Shown piece by piece: positions 1 through 14,466 of a DNA stretch of 64,000 bases. The DNA lies in the NCBI GenBank assembly GCA_040954595.2, contig CM082588.2, positions 4,712,001-4,776,000 on the forward strand, read 5' to 3'. A program made the position numbers and the translations under genes. The notes below the pieces were generated by a model, which saw only the letters and a program-made list of their open reading frames with translations, did no database searches and had not been told where the DNA came from. The number at the start of each line of letters is the position of its first letter. Within the stretch, counting starts at the first letter, position 1. The stretch comes from Balanoglossus misakiensis. Its lineage: Eukaryota; Hemichordata.

Positions 1-3000
1 CCTGGTATAGGTATATTAAACGACTACAGTGTATATACTCATAACGTGCTTTTGTTTCGGTGGGCACTTCTACACGGATATTTTCCGGTCGACTGGGCCC
101 GCTTTTCACGCAAGATTACCGAGAAGTGGCCATGGGTACCAGTAAATTTTGGCCCTGGGTCAGAAGAGGGTCACGTTCGGCCTTGTAAGCTTTATCCGTG
201 CGAAATTGTAGGCCTATATATGCGAGATACGAATCGGGTCAGCAATTCTTAACAGTTTGGTTTAGAAGAAGCGCAATGCACTTTCTGTGACAGCTAAAAT
301 ATTCATAAAATGAAGATAATGCTGTTTGTTCGGCGTTCTGTCATTGATCTCTGTGATAGATCTAAACTGGGTGGGTGGGAAAAATAATTGCTCGTCATTG
401 TTGTTTTGAATTTGCCGGCGAAATACCAGAAGGCAGAACTACGTCACGCGTTTTGGTGTAAACCACCCTTTCGTGTAGACTCTTTGAATGTTTAGAAACT
501 GTTTCATGTCGGCTCTTTTGTCGTGGGAGCCCGCGAAATAAAGAACTTCAGTTCAAGCCTAAAATAAATCTGTTCTTTTGAACACGTTGATGAAATCTTG
601 CGGCCACGAGAAATCGCAATATTTTGACTGCAATACATACATCTTTGCGGCTGGTTTGGTATTGTGTTGTAAGTATGACAAGCCGAATTCTTACTCGAAA
701 AAATGGCGCCGTGAAATTAGAAATTGAGAAAATGTATACATTCAGGTTACTATGATAAAAATGTATTGGATTAGCTCACATATCGGATTGTTTTACTGGC
801 CGTCCTTGGCTTAACCCCCATGTGCCATTGCGGTGAAGAAAATGATACACGGATTGAGTAAATTTGATTTTCTTTCGTTAAAAACTCGCGGCGGTTATGC
901 ATGCCTTGAGGGACAATATGTATGATGTAGATTGGAGACTGCCTGACTGTGCGTCGTTAGGGCGGAGAATGACGTATTTGCAGTTTTAAATTCTTATTTT
1001 TGCAGACGGACATCAGTCAAATAAAAAGTTCGCAAAATCAGAGTCACAGGGAGACTTCTTCACCAATAGGAAGGTTTGCTTGGATTCGAAATTTAGTGGA
1101 TAATTAGACCACTGAAAAACATTGATTGCAGGTCTATATGACGTCATTTTATAAAGGATTGGGAATTTGTCTCTGAGCAGCGAGTCCGTCATATGTCTGT
1201 GCCAACAAACAATATACCACCACATTTGTCGCCTGGGGATCATACGCACACTGGAAAATAAGTCGCAGTGTCCACAAATATCTCCGAAAAGCTTCAGTTG
1301 GCCTTCAAAAAATTATTTGTGATAATTTCTTCAAAATCAGTCCGACTACCACGTGGGAACCGCCATGTTGTCTGGGGAGCGAGCTCTCCTCCCGATTTCT
1401 CTCTCAGGGCCCGCCTTTCTGCAATTCTTGAATACTCCCTCGACGGCAGACGGGTTACTGATACTGTATCGAACTGGGGAACGATGTCACTTAGGCGTGA
1501 GGTTTGTGGGCGTTGCCATGTAAACACTCCGTAAAAGCCCCAATTACAGGCGTGTATATGTATCTTGGGATTACCAAGAGCACAACTGAGATACTTGTTG
1601 GTCATTTTCAGTACATGTACTGGATAGGTCTCCTTGACTGAGAAACACATATATTCTGCACACCTACATGCACTCAACTACTATGATTTTTAAATCATCT
1701 CAAGCTTTAAGTAAAAGGTCACGAATTTCCTCCAGCTGGGATCAAAGCGGCAGAGAATTAAGACATGCTCAACCCACACACGCCGCAGTACAAGTCAACA
1801 AGGGATTTGCCTGTTTCCAAATGACGCAAAAAAATGAATGAATGAATCCATTCTTACTCCAAAACATCGGAGACCTACTCCAACTACGCAAATATCAAAG
1901 CCCACAGAACAACATTAAAACGCGCCACTCAAATCTAAAGCATGTTGATCACCAGGGCATAAGATTAAACGTCTATTTTATTTATGAGGTTATGGATCTT
2001 TTAGGGGAGGCTTGACTCGATGACATTAACTTCGCTTACAATTTGTACCATTTAGCGTCTAAAAGTAAACCATTTACAATGTACTTTTAATTCCAAAGGG
2101 CAAGGAGACCAGTACATCTCGATTAAACAATGGTGTATTAATTCATGTGGTTAATACCCGCTTATCGCAGATCACGCCAACCGTAAAAGATTTACTATTA
2201 TACATAAGCTAGATATTCATATTCTGACATATCATCGGGTTGGTTATTACAAGTCACGTGACGCAGAAAAGATTGTCAGCGTCCTTCTCATTAATAGTCG
2301 CTAGAAAATAGTCTTTTACGCCATGAAATTATGACACGTTTTTACGACAAGGAATTAGAGTAACGACTTTGTCATGTTCAAATCAACGCGAACTTCAATT
2401 TGGCCTGAACTTACAGTCGCAGCCTTGTAGTAGCATATATTGGCTATATTAAAGTCAATGACCCACCTAGAAATAAATTGGAATTTTATGAGACGCTAAG
2501 AATTTGTGAGTGAGGTTTTCGCATGCTTTAACAAGCAGTCAGCCTCTGAGATATATGTTTTCGCACGCCGGGTCAGAGATAAAGCTTCACAATCAACATT
2601 TTTACGAGAGCGGCATGGCAAGTTAAATGAAAGATTGACGCGTGGCTTAAGCTGCAGTGCTTATGGTCCGAGGTGTGAGTCACAGCGAGGTTTCCAAGAC
2701 CCCTCTTGAACAACAATCACATGAACGTGAATTCGCTGAAATGCGTTTCTTAAACCCCTTTTTATTCCAACAAAATTGCCGTTCTGTTTCTTTCCCTAAG
2801 ATGATGAATATAGATTGAATGAGACTACACAGATCATCGAATGAAAGTTTTAGACGATTAAATGAATTTCAAGTATAGTAGCTCTTTGAAATCAAATCAG
2901 TAAGAGAATTATGTCGCGTGACTTGGATATAGAGGCAGTTTTCTTCAGATTAAGACTAAAATAACCGTGTCTTTACGAATCAAACCTTCTCCTTTCATTT

Positions 3001-3803
3001 TCCTGTGTCATTTTAAAGCATGCCAGCCCTTCGCTTGTTTTGTACATAAACGCCACAGTCTGTCATATTCCGCGAAGCCAACTAATTGTGGCTTTTTTCT
3101 TCGCCCGACCCGCGGCAGTCTTGTCAGATCCCCTCGCCAAGGAGCCAGCGTTGTTTCAGTGATACAAATTGAGCTAATAATATCGGCTTGTCTTTATACA
3201 GTTCTCCGTGATTGAAGTATATCGCTGTGACCTCAGAAGAGAACGCCGACGTTCAACAGAGCGTGCGCATCGACTCATCCCTTTTTATGACACACTGCGC
3301 CGGCGTACTGAAGAACTGGCAGACCCCTAGGAAATGTCCATAGGTGACATACTCACGGGGGCTCCAAGTTCTTCATCGACTTGGTTCGTTACTAGAGGAT
3401 CCACGCGATCAATATGAAATACTTCTGTATTTATCAAGCGCTTAATTAGGTCATGAACCACAAGGAACTGTGCAGTACATAATTTATTTTTCAAGTGCAG
3501 TAATCATTCAAAATCTCATAATGTTTTAATCTCGCTGATGTAACATCGAAAAACCGCTTTGACTCTGATATCAATGGTAGTATTCAAAGACACCAAATGT
3601 CATCATTACATCAATCGGAGAATTCGTCAGAACATAAAGACAACTACGTCTACGTATTGCAATATCTGATTCGGATGAAAAATAGAGACATTAATTGATC
3701 AGCCGCCATGACCGGTGTGGAGAAGCTTCGGCTGAGATAATGAGCCGACTCGGTCAGGTAGTGTCTGTCCATCTTTAGGTAACCCTTGATGTCAGATGTG
3801 ACG

Positions 3804-3816
3804 GTTGCTTAGCAAC
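3804..3816. promoter_or_regulatory. X-box-like palindrome (RFX family)
   Basis: GTTGCTTAGCAAC is a perfect palindrome around one base and fits the inverted half-sites bound by RFX factors (GTTGC..GCAAC). No gene start is recognised nearby, so the function is unknown. Confidence 0.3.
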
Positions 3817-5065
3817 GTAACCGTAGATGGCTACTTCACCGAAAGGAGCGATCTCAAATGTGTCGAGTTCTGATAAATTTCCCCATTAGTTGCCGGAGAA
3901 TGGATCATTCTTTAAGAGATACATCGTGTAATCAAAATCTTCAGTGTACTCTTCGGGTACCCAGCTGTCATGCGCAACTTGAAAGACAGGCAAGTCGGCG
4001 GCCATCTTTGTACATCTAGTTAGAAAAAATCGATTTACGAGTTATGAACCTCTGAGAGACCGGTCATCCACATGTCAAACCAAGTCAATGACCGTCTTGA
4101 AAAATAGATAATTTATACGTGGGAAAATGCGTTGGAGAATTGAGAGAAAAAATATTAATCTTTTGAAACGTGCAAACGAACTTATCTACAGTATACCCTT
4201 CAGCGATGATTTTCTTAACACGTGTTTATGAATTTTAAATACAGAAGTTTCTCTGGCGTGTGTCGGTTAAAAGTATAACCAATAAATATTGATTAGTTCT
4301 TTTTAAAATTCATACAACTTTATTTTTGGCAATAATTGATCTTGTACATTGAGCAGGATATAGCGACTTTCCTTCCGCTAAAGTTCAAAAATTGACATTT
4401 TTATCTTACTTTCTCAGCAAATTTGCGTTCCCACGACTCGCAAGTGGCGAAAACAGGCCCATACATTAAAACTGTTCTCGCGCCGCCTCATCGTACGTGT
4501 TAGCAGGAATTCCCGCGTGGGACCTGGGTTATCAAAATTGCAATATCCGCCACTCGGTTCAACGGGGGCCTGGCGTGATCTTGTTGAGTAATTATTTCAG
4601 CAGCACGCAGCCGCCTTTTGCAGCGGTATGGAACGAGTTTTAAAACAGCGAAGACAAATGACTTGACATAAATCATGCGCGTTTGGAGGGAATTAATGGA
4701 AAGCGAGAGAAGTGAGCGTGCGTGATGCTGAACCCCGGGTTACACGTCTCGCGCATTGCTACACTTCAATGTGTTCATAATTGATTTCTTGGCGTCCTTC
4801 GTAGGCTTTGGAAGGAAATGGAATTGGTCTCTCAGAGCCAACCGTTATTATTTTTTGTCGAATGTGACCGAGACTCTTGTGATTTATGCATTTGGCTTAC
4901 ACACGTTGGAAATGAAGTAAATCTATTTGAATATATTCTGCTTCGAATCTCCAGATAAATCCTTTTCTTACCCTTTTCAATAGCGCCTATAGCGAACGTT
5001 GTCAATAGCATTATCATGTACAGGTATACGTATGAATTCACATAGTACTAGATAAGTTAAGACTG

Positions 5066-5130
5066 TCAATCAATCAATCAAGAAATCATGAAATCAATCA
5101 ATCAATCCAGAAATCAATCATCTATCTATA
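5066..5130. repeat. Imperfect TCAA tetranucleotide microsatellite
   Basis: Runs of (TCAA) are interrupted by AGAAATCATGAAA-type units and followed by TCTATCTATATA. This is a degenerate tandem repeat with no coding potential. Confidence 0.8.
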
Positions 5131-6650
5131 TATCACTGTGTCAACGGCATTTCACATCGCTTATGTAATACATAGCCCGTCAACTTTTCATCATATTCAG
5201 TAATGGTCGTGGAAATTACTGTATTATTCAATACAATCTTCTGATGGCAAGCGTCACGTCGATTTTCATGTGATACGTAGAGCATTGGCAGTGCCGCTAC
5301 CCGACTTGGCGGCGTCGCATTAACGATTTACAGACGTCATTGTCGGAGGATGCGCTCCGGCCAATCGGGGAGAACCTTCAAGCGCTTGCAGAAGCACGAC
5401 GCGACGCGTGCCCACGGGTAGTGGCCTTCGTGAAATACCGTCTGTGGTGGCAGACCTTCCACCATCTTTGCAGAGTCACGAAGCATCCCTATTACTTAAT
5501 TGGCATCAATGAAATCCAAATTTTGACTGTCTGTTGCGGCTTTAATTTCTAAACTGTGGTTAATACATAGAATAAAAATTGCTGGAAAAAAAGTTGAAAT
5601 AAAAACCACATTTACATTATGTTAAATAAATTACCAGTCACCGTGAAATTGCGAACGCACTGGCAATGAACTCTTGTCAAACTGACTAAATTCCAATAGG
5701 CGTTGAAGGTCAAGGTTTATGTTGAAGCAAATGCAAAGCTCTGTCGCGGAAATACTGTGGCATTTTCTATTCCCCATAGGAAGCTCGGTGTAGTGAAGGG
5801 AGTAGGTGCGAGAAATTTGAGAATAAACTCGAGACGATAAATTCAATATCGACTGACTTTCTGTGTTTTATGTCATAGAAGTTCAGCAGTGGAGATCCCT
5901 TTGCATGAACGTGGGGTTACGCTGCCCAAGTAAATTTTAATTACTGTAGGCTATTTTTTTCTCTCGATCGAATGTACCCGGTGGAGAAGAGACGGGAGCA
6001 GGCGATTGCTCGCAGAACAGACACGCGTCTCCCGCGTGCCAACGTTCCTTATAACTATTCCTTATCCTGCAGAATTGCCGTTGAATGTTCTTCCGTCGTC
6101 GCCATGTGGTTGGCCAATTTCGACCACACTCTCTGGCGATGCCGACCGTGCATTCTCAAAGGGACCGGCTATACTCGCTGTCTCTGCTTACAAAGCGCTA
6201 ACTTCTGGTGGTGGAACTAGCTTATACCCCCTACTGTACGAGGACAGTACAACCTCGAACAAGGATCCCCGAATTCGGCATATAATTGCAAAAAAAATTC
6301 AAAGTAGTAAGCTAGCACTCTGAGACGATAATGAGATCAGAAAAAGTGCTGAACAATCGTTCTTGCTTCTCTAGGGGTTCTAATCTTCCGCGTGTCTTCC
6401 TGCCACATTGATACCTTTGAATGGGCACAGTGCGCGCTACTATGGCAACGGTTCAAGTTCTAAAACCTGGCAATGACAGAACGAGGAAGTAAACGGAAAA
6501 TGACATCTATACATTGAGCGTATCACATTTTTTTCCGTACAGTGGACTTGAATGATACAATTACGCTGTATATTTAGCTTGTGCTTTGACGTGCGTTACA
6601 AGATATGCATTGTATGGGTATCACGTATAGGTGGTCATATTGCTAAAAAT

Positions 6651-6701
6651 GTCTGTGTGTCTCTGTCTCTCTCTCTCTGTCTCTTTCCGTCTCGCTCTCT
6701 C
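6651..6701. repeat. TC/TCTG-rich simple repeat
   Basis: An alternating run of TGTG, TCTG and TCTC. It is a pyrimidine-rich simple repeat with interruptions. Confidence 0.75.
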
Positions 6702-7775
6702 CGGGGTCGTTTCTTTTCTTGGATGGTCAAAGCACTAAATTTAAAGGATTTCACTTTCACTTAAGGTTATTATGACAAGAAGCACGTACAAAACTTCACA
6801 GAAAAGAGAGGGGGCATTTGCAATGATTAGTGTAACCGACTGGAGGAAACGACGCTGATATTCAGCGCCATTTGACATTTGACGACAGGGAAGACAAAAA
6901 ATGAACATCTTTATTTCATTGGGTTCCTCTTCTTCGGGGAATGGAATGAAAAGTCGCGCCCGTATATGCACACAAGTTACCAGTAGGCAACAATGCACTG
7001 CGCAGAATTCACCAAAAAAATCTCAACCGAAAGCACAACTGCGTCATAGTCAACTATCTTGGAAAGGCCTTTTCTTACACCTCTAGAGCATCTCTAGAAA
7101 ATGATTGAACCGTTTTCAAGAACCCCGCTGATGCCCATGTGAATACCCTTTGTCGTCGAGGATTTTGTTGACATGCAGCGAGGGAACTGTATTGTAATAA
7201 AGACGTCATATCATAGATGAATCCAACGCTGTAATTTTTACCTCGCTTTGCATGTTATGAACTTTTCTGTAAAGAAGTATTGTATTTTCGCGGACTAATC
7301 AAACGTCGCACCACCGTTTTGGATTAACTGCCCCCAAATTCTCCACAGTCATTTAAGGTTCGAGGTATAGGCCTATCGTTTATAATTCTCTCTTTTTAAA
7401 ATGTGAAATCGCGTATAAAAAGCACGATTAGATGTGGGCCTACTAAAGCACAATTTGTTTTTCCACCAAAGTGCAGCAGCTCATACAAGTGAAGCGTACC
7501 AGCTGTCCATCCGTGCATCCTTCTTCAGTTTTCGCGCAAGTGGAAAAGGATGGAAAATCCACGTTCACCATTTGTCGCTCGTACAATTTAAACAGATACC
7601 GCGCATGCGACGGATCAATAGTCCGCGGACCCTTATATCCGTTCTGAATCACCTACTCGATGTCTCCTTGTCAGTAATTTGACTATTAATACGCGCTAAC
7701 GGAGTCGACATTAAGAGTCGGCGAGGGAAAAGGGGGCCGGCTCGGCTCTCCCGCAAGCCCGTCGCTTTGTGCGTC

Positions 7776-7789
7776 GTTGCCACGGTAAC
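7776..7789. promoter_or_regulatory. Consensus X-box (RFX-type) motif
   Basis: GTTGCCACGGTAAC matches the X-box consensus (GTTGCC, two bases, GGYAAC) recognised by RFX transcription factors. It lies in CpG-rich sequence that could be a regulatory element, but no adjacent transcription unit is recognised. Confidence 0.35.
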
Positions 7790-9932
7790 GCACGCAAGGG
7801 CTGAGCCGGCAAGCCAGAGCCTCGGAAGAACCAGAGCAGTTTCAAAGTCTCCGGGGGAATCGTTATTCGATTGATGATTCCACCGCACTCTGCCGGCGTT
7901 GGCCGGGCGCGAGCTCCGGTGCAGTGACTGATTTTAACCCGTGCCAGCAACGCGGGTACATTGTACACGCTGTAAAATTACGTGGGAAATAATCAAGCCC
8001 AGACCCAGGCTTCCATCTGTTACCGACTCACAGGGTAAAATTTAAAGATGAAGAGTGAAAATAGTGTCGACAGCGCTCAACAGAATGGCGAGGGCATTTC
8101 GATTTCTTCTAAATGTCAGATTAGGTTTTGATGACAGTTCTCCGAACAGGGTATAAGCTTATTTGAGAACGTTTACACGTTTTCTTTTGAGGCAGTGAGT
8201 TGTAACATTACTCCTTAGCTGTCAACTGGGCCACTGTAACCTGCCTATTAAATCTTACAAAATACACAATTATTAAATAATATCTTTACGTCACAAACCC
8301 GTCTTTATGTTCGTACACTGTACTTCCTTCCAGCTAAATTCACGTGTGTTTTGTTTTTGGACAACTCTCTAACCCCACGGGAAATAGCTACGGAAATGAA
8401 TATAAACAAAGTGGTTGAAGATTTTCAATTTTTCAACGGCGCGAGGAAAATTTAATCGGTCTGGAGCCAGAGAGATTGATGCTGTCGGCAACGGGAAGGT
8501 GTCAGCTACAAGTTGTAATTTCCTTCCGAGGTGTGACAATCACCCTTTGGCTATATCACCTGCCGGATTTCGCATTTGTGTGTGTGTTTTGCACGTACAA
8601 ATTGAAACTCGAGTTTATCGAGAGAACCCATATCACTCTGATCTTCTGGAGCAACTCAGCAACAACAACAATGATCGGTTTAAACTTACTCATGACTCGT
8701 TGACAAACAGAAAACTGGTTGTGTAGTGGGATACTATATGGAGAACAAGAATATTTAATTGATACATAAAACAAAAACACTAAAGTTACATATAATGGCC
8801 CTTTAATCTGAAATAATGGTAACACGTGACGTCTACGTCACCAAGGGACGATGTGGACAACGACCCCTCAAAAATATCAGTTACCAGATTTCTTGATACT
8901 CAAACTTGTCGGGACAGCAATATGCACTTTAAGATTCCTATATTATGAATTATTAACTGCAGTATAAAACGGATAAATATTTCATGTCTCATATAATCTT
9001 CGCCATCTTAGGGCTGGACAAATTGTGGGAACAGTCGCCGTCGCACTATCGATAAAAGGTTACGAAGACGTGTGCAAAATGATTGCATTATGCAGATGTA
9101 TAGTATCATATCAGTTATACTGGTGAGGATTGGGAAATACTTTGTGCAAGCCGACTAAAAATCAAATTACATCGAAGAGAAATGTGTGCATGTTCAAATT
9201 AATGTAATGTTCACTTCACTCACAGTTGCTGGCGTAGACATGCATTTAAAGTCCGAGAGCAACGCTGAATTCAAACCAACAGGACATACCCGACGTGCTG
9301 AACTTCAACACCGAGCTCCCACGTGGATTACAAGATCCCAGTCCCCGTCGCTCATGGCCGAGTGCTACTTGTCTGTTTTCTGTTCTCCTCACGCCACTTG
9401 ACTGCCGTTGCCGAGAGTCAAAAATCAAAAACCCTTACGTAATATTCAAAATACCCAGGTGTACGGCTACTACAGCTAACGCTATGTTAATGACGTACAC
9501 CCTTATTGTTCATCCACCACTGATATTTAAATTCAATGCATTCGTAGTACAATCGTAACAGAAGGCATTCCATTGGCCTATGCGTTCATTGTGAAGAGAA
9601 TGCCAGAGAACAAAATCTACAATGAATCGTTCAGTGTTACATACGTGTATATACTCCCCAAGCTATCAACGTGGTTATCACAACCCTACGTTCACAAGTT
9701 CAAGGTCGGGTAACAACTGAAGTTCAAATAACGTAGACATGAGGATTCGGCTTCGTGCATTGACCAGAGTGGTTTACTATACACATACTCACAACTCTCT
9801 CACATATATATTGTTTTATTCGCTAGAGTTTACACGATGAAAGTGAAAATATCGCAACAGTCTCCGATGTTTGGGCTGGGTTTTTACTACCTGATGCGCC
9901 CTCAGCGGTATAATGGGAATGAGGGGCGGGGT

Positions 9933-9948
9933 GGGGGGGGGGGGGGGG
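9933..9948. repeat. Poly-G run (16)
   Basis: A homopolymer of sixteen G preceded by GAGGGGCGGGGT. Several such G runs occur in the window. Such a tract can form a G-quadruplex and is prone to length errors in sequencing. Confidence 0.85.
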
Positions 9949-11078
9949 TTATAACTTGACCAAACCAGAAATTAAACAAGTACCACAAACCTCATATTGC
10001 TTAGAAAGCATAGATAATGATATCCATACACGTGTGTGGTGATTTAAATATTCTGAACACAACTGGGCTTTATATTGGCCATTGACGCCAAATCACAGAG
10101 TTGTCAATATGATCGTCTTGTGACATTTTCTATGCAGTGATTTTCCTGTGGCTTCCGTTCAAGCAGTTCGTTTTTTCCAGAAATGTGAAGATTATTGAGT
10201 TGTTGTCCAAACAGACTGCTTGATGTCCCCAAATAAAACGCAAAACATACGGACGGAATCAGTATCCCTCAAAGACCTATCTTCGATCGCGTTGCGCGTT
10301 CGCAAAACGGAGATAAATAGAACCGTTGGTATCGACCGCTGTCTCTGACGCAAGGGTATTGATTAAGCGTCGCTGATCGATTGATCAATGATGCGGTTCC
10401 TATCATCAACTTAAAGATGTGTCAAGTACCATGCCCATCAACATCTCATTGAGAGCCGGGTCCTTTTACATGAATGTAGTCTGTCTTGCGTCAACATGAC
10501 AATCTCAATTATTCCATACATAATATAAGCTGAAATCGGGAATTTGCTGCAGAAATCCACGATTTTCATCCGACTTGAATACAAACAAGGAAAATGATTC
10601 TAGCAAATTCGAGAGAGCTCAGCTTATTTTAAACTGTTTATTATCAACGAAAGACCAAATGCACCGCACAGAACACGGTATAGAGTGCAGTAACATAACC
10701 GTTGCCGAAAGTTGAAGGTCATGTCTGTGTCACGGCCACGTTCGTTCATCCGTTCAGAGGAAATATAATTCGTTAAAAGAGATGCCGTGTAGTAAATTTA
10801 CGCGATGATATTATCGAGGGGTTTCCAGCAATTTTTCGTAAACGCGCATAAATAACCCCTGAAGAATCTTATGAAAAGCTGACCTCGTCCAGTAGAAAAT
10901 GTTGTGTTTAAACCGCTTCGAGAGTTTTTTCCTTCCAGCTAAAAATCTATAATTGTGGATTTAGTCGACACAACTATTTCTAGTACTCTTGAATCGTCGA
11001 TCGTTCATTTCTGCAAGTTAAATTTCGATTTTGTTTGACGTACTGCTTGGCACAGGAGTCTGTAAATAAAATGAATAT

Positions 11079-11079
11079 C

Positions 11080-11114
<35 letters not shown>

Positions 11115-11175
11115 GACTGAGAGACAAAGAGGCAAGCAGGCAGATGAACAGACAGACCGACAAACAGACAGACAT
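11079..11175. repeat. CAGA tetranucleotide microsatellite
   Basis: A clean block of (GACA) units from 11,079 to about 11,114, followed by a degenerate block of related units to about 11,175. Confidence 0.85.
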
Positions 11176-13335
11176 CAGTATAACGATAATTGTCCAAGAT
11201 GCTAGTTACATGGCGTAGATGGCGTACGAGGCAATTATATCCTGGACTGAAAGGTTGATTCTATCCATTTACGTGCCCAGTGGCATGCTGACGATGAAGG
11301 CTATTAGCGGCGATTATCATTAGTCGGTTTGATTTTACAAAGCGCGGACACACAAGCTATCCGCCGGGAGATCGACATTTACGTAAATCTACCGGGGAAG
11401 ATATGCACTCCGGGAAGTGAATATATGAACTGAACTACATGTCCACTTGTCCAAGAACGCTCTAATGGCGATGGGCAGACGATGAACATGATAAAATATT
11501 AAAGATTTCAGGATTTCAGAGACAATGTATCATTAAGATATGACTCACATACCGATGGGATCAATATGTCTATAGGGCAGCCATTTTGTCACGAATAATA
11601 TCAGACATGTATAAACCGAACTTGAAATAATGAAGTATGTTATGTACTTATATACACACACACTCACATACACACATTTGGAAATGACTGCCAACAATTG
11701 AATAAATGTCACCATGGTTTGTTAATCAATCCTATTTAGTTTCACCGTGTGCGTTATATTCTTCAGTGACAACACCTGTTACATCATTGAACGGCTGGTC
11801 GATTATATATTCCACACGCAGGAGCGTCACGAGAAACCATAACCCTGAAAATTGCTTTCGAACGATGTCGTCATCTCGTCTCTACTGTCTATCCTCGTGA
11901 AATCTTACAAAAGACGACATCATCTGTCAGTTGGCTCACAGATTATACTTGGACAGCCGCAGTGTTTCTGACATTGAAGTGACATTGGCCCATTTTATAT
12001 CACGCTGTCGAAACACTGCTGGTATATTGTCCTTGGTTAGAATATCTCTAGATGGGTTATGTCACTCTATTGTACCAGGGAACTGATGGGTCTTTCGAAC
12101 CAAGTTAATTATAGAGCCAAATTGATATGAATATATTACATGATGATAGTCATAATAGCCAATTATTTTAATTACCTTTTTTATTACCTGAACATGATTA
12201 TTTCTGAGGTATTAGTCTGACATCCGTTATCTAATAATGCATTAAAGTCATCCCAGGCAGCAAGGGGACCGCAGCCTAAAGGTACACTTTTGCTATACAG
12301 TTCAGACTGTATGGTTCTGACGTCACACACCCATTAAGCAGCGGATATTAAACGTCACTTTCATTCCATCATTCGTGAGAATGCTTGCATCGACCGACCC
12401 TTACATGACTCCAACAATGACTGTTTTAACAGCTGCTGAAGAGCTTTTGTCACGTGCCATAAGAGGGTGTATTTTACGCGATACATGTGATGGAGTGCTG
12501 CTCTGCATAAACATGTATGTATGTATGTAGCTACCTATGGGTATGCATAGGACTTGGATGGGACAGACAGACAGACATACAGACAATAGCTGAGTAGTAA
12601 GGAATATGTATCCTAAGCACAGTTACCCCACACTGGAGTGAGGCCACCCCTTAATTTTGTAACGGGTCACACGGTCAACATTTGAAACCTTTCGAGCCGA
12701 GAAACTGGCGACCACGAATGAATTCGGTAGGCGATATCATTCGATTTCGTCTCAGTTCGTTAGCTCGCTTGAAGCGTCAACGATGCGCTGGAGCCCACAA
12801 GTCTGAGTGGAATAAAAATCGAAGGCCTTTCAATGACTTTTTTCTCAAACTTCGATTTCTTGCTTATGGCCATGACGTTGTTCCGACTGTTTCACATTTA
12901 AGTCAGTCACACATGTTCTAGGCGCCAGAAAATGACAGTCTTGAAATATGATAACAGGAGATGTAAACGAGCGAGATGATATATGAACGAGATACTCCAT
13001 AAATTTAGGAAACGCCTATTGGTCCAAATTATGTCACCTGACACGGCCATTAATGCCACCACCGTAGGAAACACACGAATTGAAGTGATATGCTTGGTGA
13101 TGTGAACTGTCAAGATTCTATTCATGAGTACGAATTTTATTTTTGTCTCCCTGCGTGAGATTATTTTCATCCCACATATGTACGAGGGTCAGAAAGGAGA
13201 GGAACCAGCGAAAGATCGATATCAAGCGAGAAGAGTGCCCGGAAATATACAATTTTGAATCGAAAATAAAAAAGTATCGATTCTTTCTATTCCAGTTACC
13301 TTGATGGGTCAATCAGAATGAAGATCTCCACGATA

Positions 13336-13376
13336 TCTCTCTCTCTCTCTCTTCCCCCTCCCCCCTCTCTCCCCCC
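13336..13376. repeat. TC / C-rich simple repeat
   Basis: (TC)n followed by CCCCCTC-type units. It is a low-complexity pyrimidine tract. Confidence 0.8.
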
Positions 13377-13545
13377 GAAGGTAGACAGACATGACATAGC
13401 AACTTTGCCTGACAAACACCTACTCAGAATCATACGTACGAAAAAAACAAGTATTAAATCTGTAGAGCAGCACACTAAAGCGAGAAGATTCTCGCAATAC
13501 TCTGCAACAACCAGTTTCACATTTCCAAATGACGCAAGATGTATC

Positions 13546-13560
13546 GTTGCCTATGGAAAC
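13546..13560. promoter_or_regulatory. X-box-like motif, first of a pair
   Basis: GTTGCC-TAT-GGAAAC has two RFX half-sites with a three-base spacer. A second such motif lies about 110 bases downstream at 13,670. Confidence 0.25.
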
Positions 13561-13669
13561 GACTGCCTATGTTTTCAGCGCTGAAATTAAGACTGAATCC
13601 TTGCATACCACTTCTATGTCTTAATTCACGCGCAATTATGGTAACGATATGGACAATTTCGTCCCACTT

Positions 13670-13683
13670 GTTGCCACGGAAAC
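13670..13683. promoter_or_regulatory. X-box-like motif, second of a pair
   Basis: GTTGCC-AC-GGAAAC has two RFX half-sites with the usual two-base spacer. It is paired with the motif at 13,546-13,560. Confidence 0.25.
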
Positions 13684-14301
13684 GACTTTGATGATCTGAC
13701 GGTAATTGTGGGTCTGTCATTGGCGCATCAAACCGACAATTACTGCAGTTTTATAATTTCCGAGAGAAAAGAGGAGACTGGAATGAGATGCAAATTCATC
13801 TTTACTCTGTCGACGTTCTGCAATTTGCTCGAGGAGATTAGGCAAGGTTATAGAGGAAATAATGGCAATCTGACATAGCATTTTTCATCAATGTCAAATG
13901 TATGTTGTGTTTTCTGCAGGTGAGCTAGGAACTGCTGTCAGTTTTAGCTCACCTCTCGTGGCGACGCGGGATCTTTTCATTCCATTTACACACTTCATTG
14001 ATTCATCAGTGTTACTGTTTACACCGGAAATCTCGACTGCTTCCGCTTGATAGCGATGATTGATCCGTCGCCATATGAACGGTGAACTAAACTTGAAATC
14101 GTGATATAAATTAGAGTGCGCGGAACGAGAATGCACTTTCACTGTCAGTGAATAAATCAGCAGGTTGCTGGGTCATTTAACAACGACGTAGAGATGGGTA
14201 ATCTCTCATACACTTAGTATCGCCACATTTGCCAAATGCGAAATGGCAGAACCTTACATGTTAGAACAAACTGCCCCTTTTAAAGATAAGTTAATAGACG
14301 A

Positions 14302-14466
14302 GTGGGTGAGTGAGTGAGTGAGTGAGTGAGTGAGTGAGTGAGTGAGTGAGTGAGTGAGTGAGTGAGTGACTGACTGACTGACTGACTGACTGACTGAATG
14401 AATGAATGAATGAATGAATGAATGAATGAATGAATGAATGAATGAATGAATGAATGAATGAATGAA
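14302..14466. repeat. Compound GTGA-CTGA-ATGA microsatellite
   Basis: Three tetranucleotide blocks follow one another without a break: (GTGA)n to about 14,368, (CTGA)n to about 14,396, then (ATGA)n to about 14,466. The units differ only at one position. The long open frames read across it (FIHS, SQSV and THSL repeats on the minus strand) are products of the repeat. Confidence 0.95.

Noticed and set aside
1013-1249. Open frames near 1.0-1.7 kb on both strands
   Set aside because: Overlapping frames on both strands, no recognised family and no paired splice sites.
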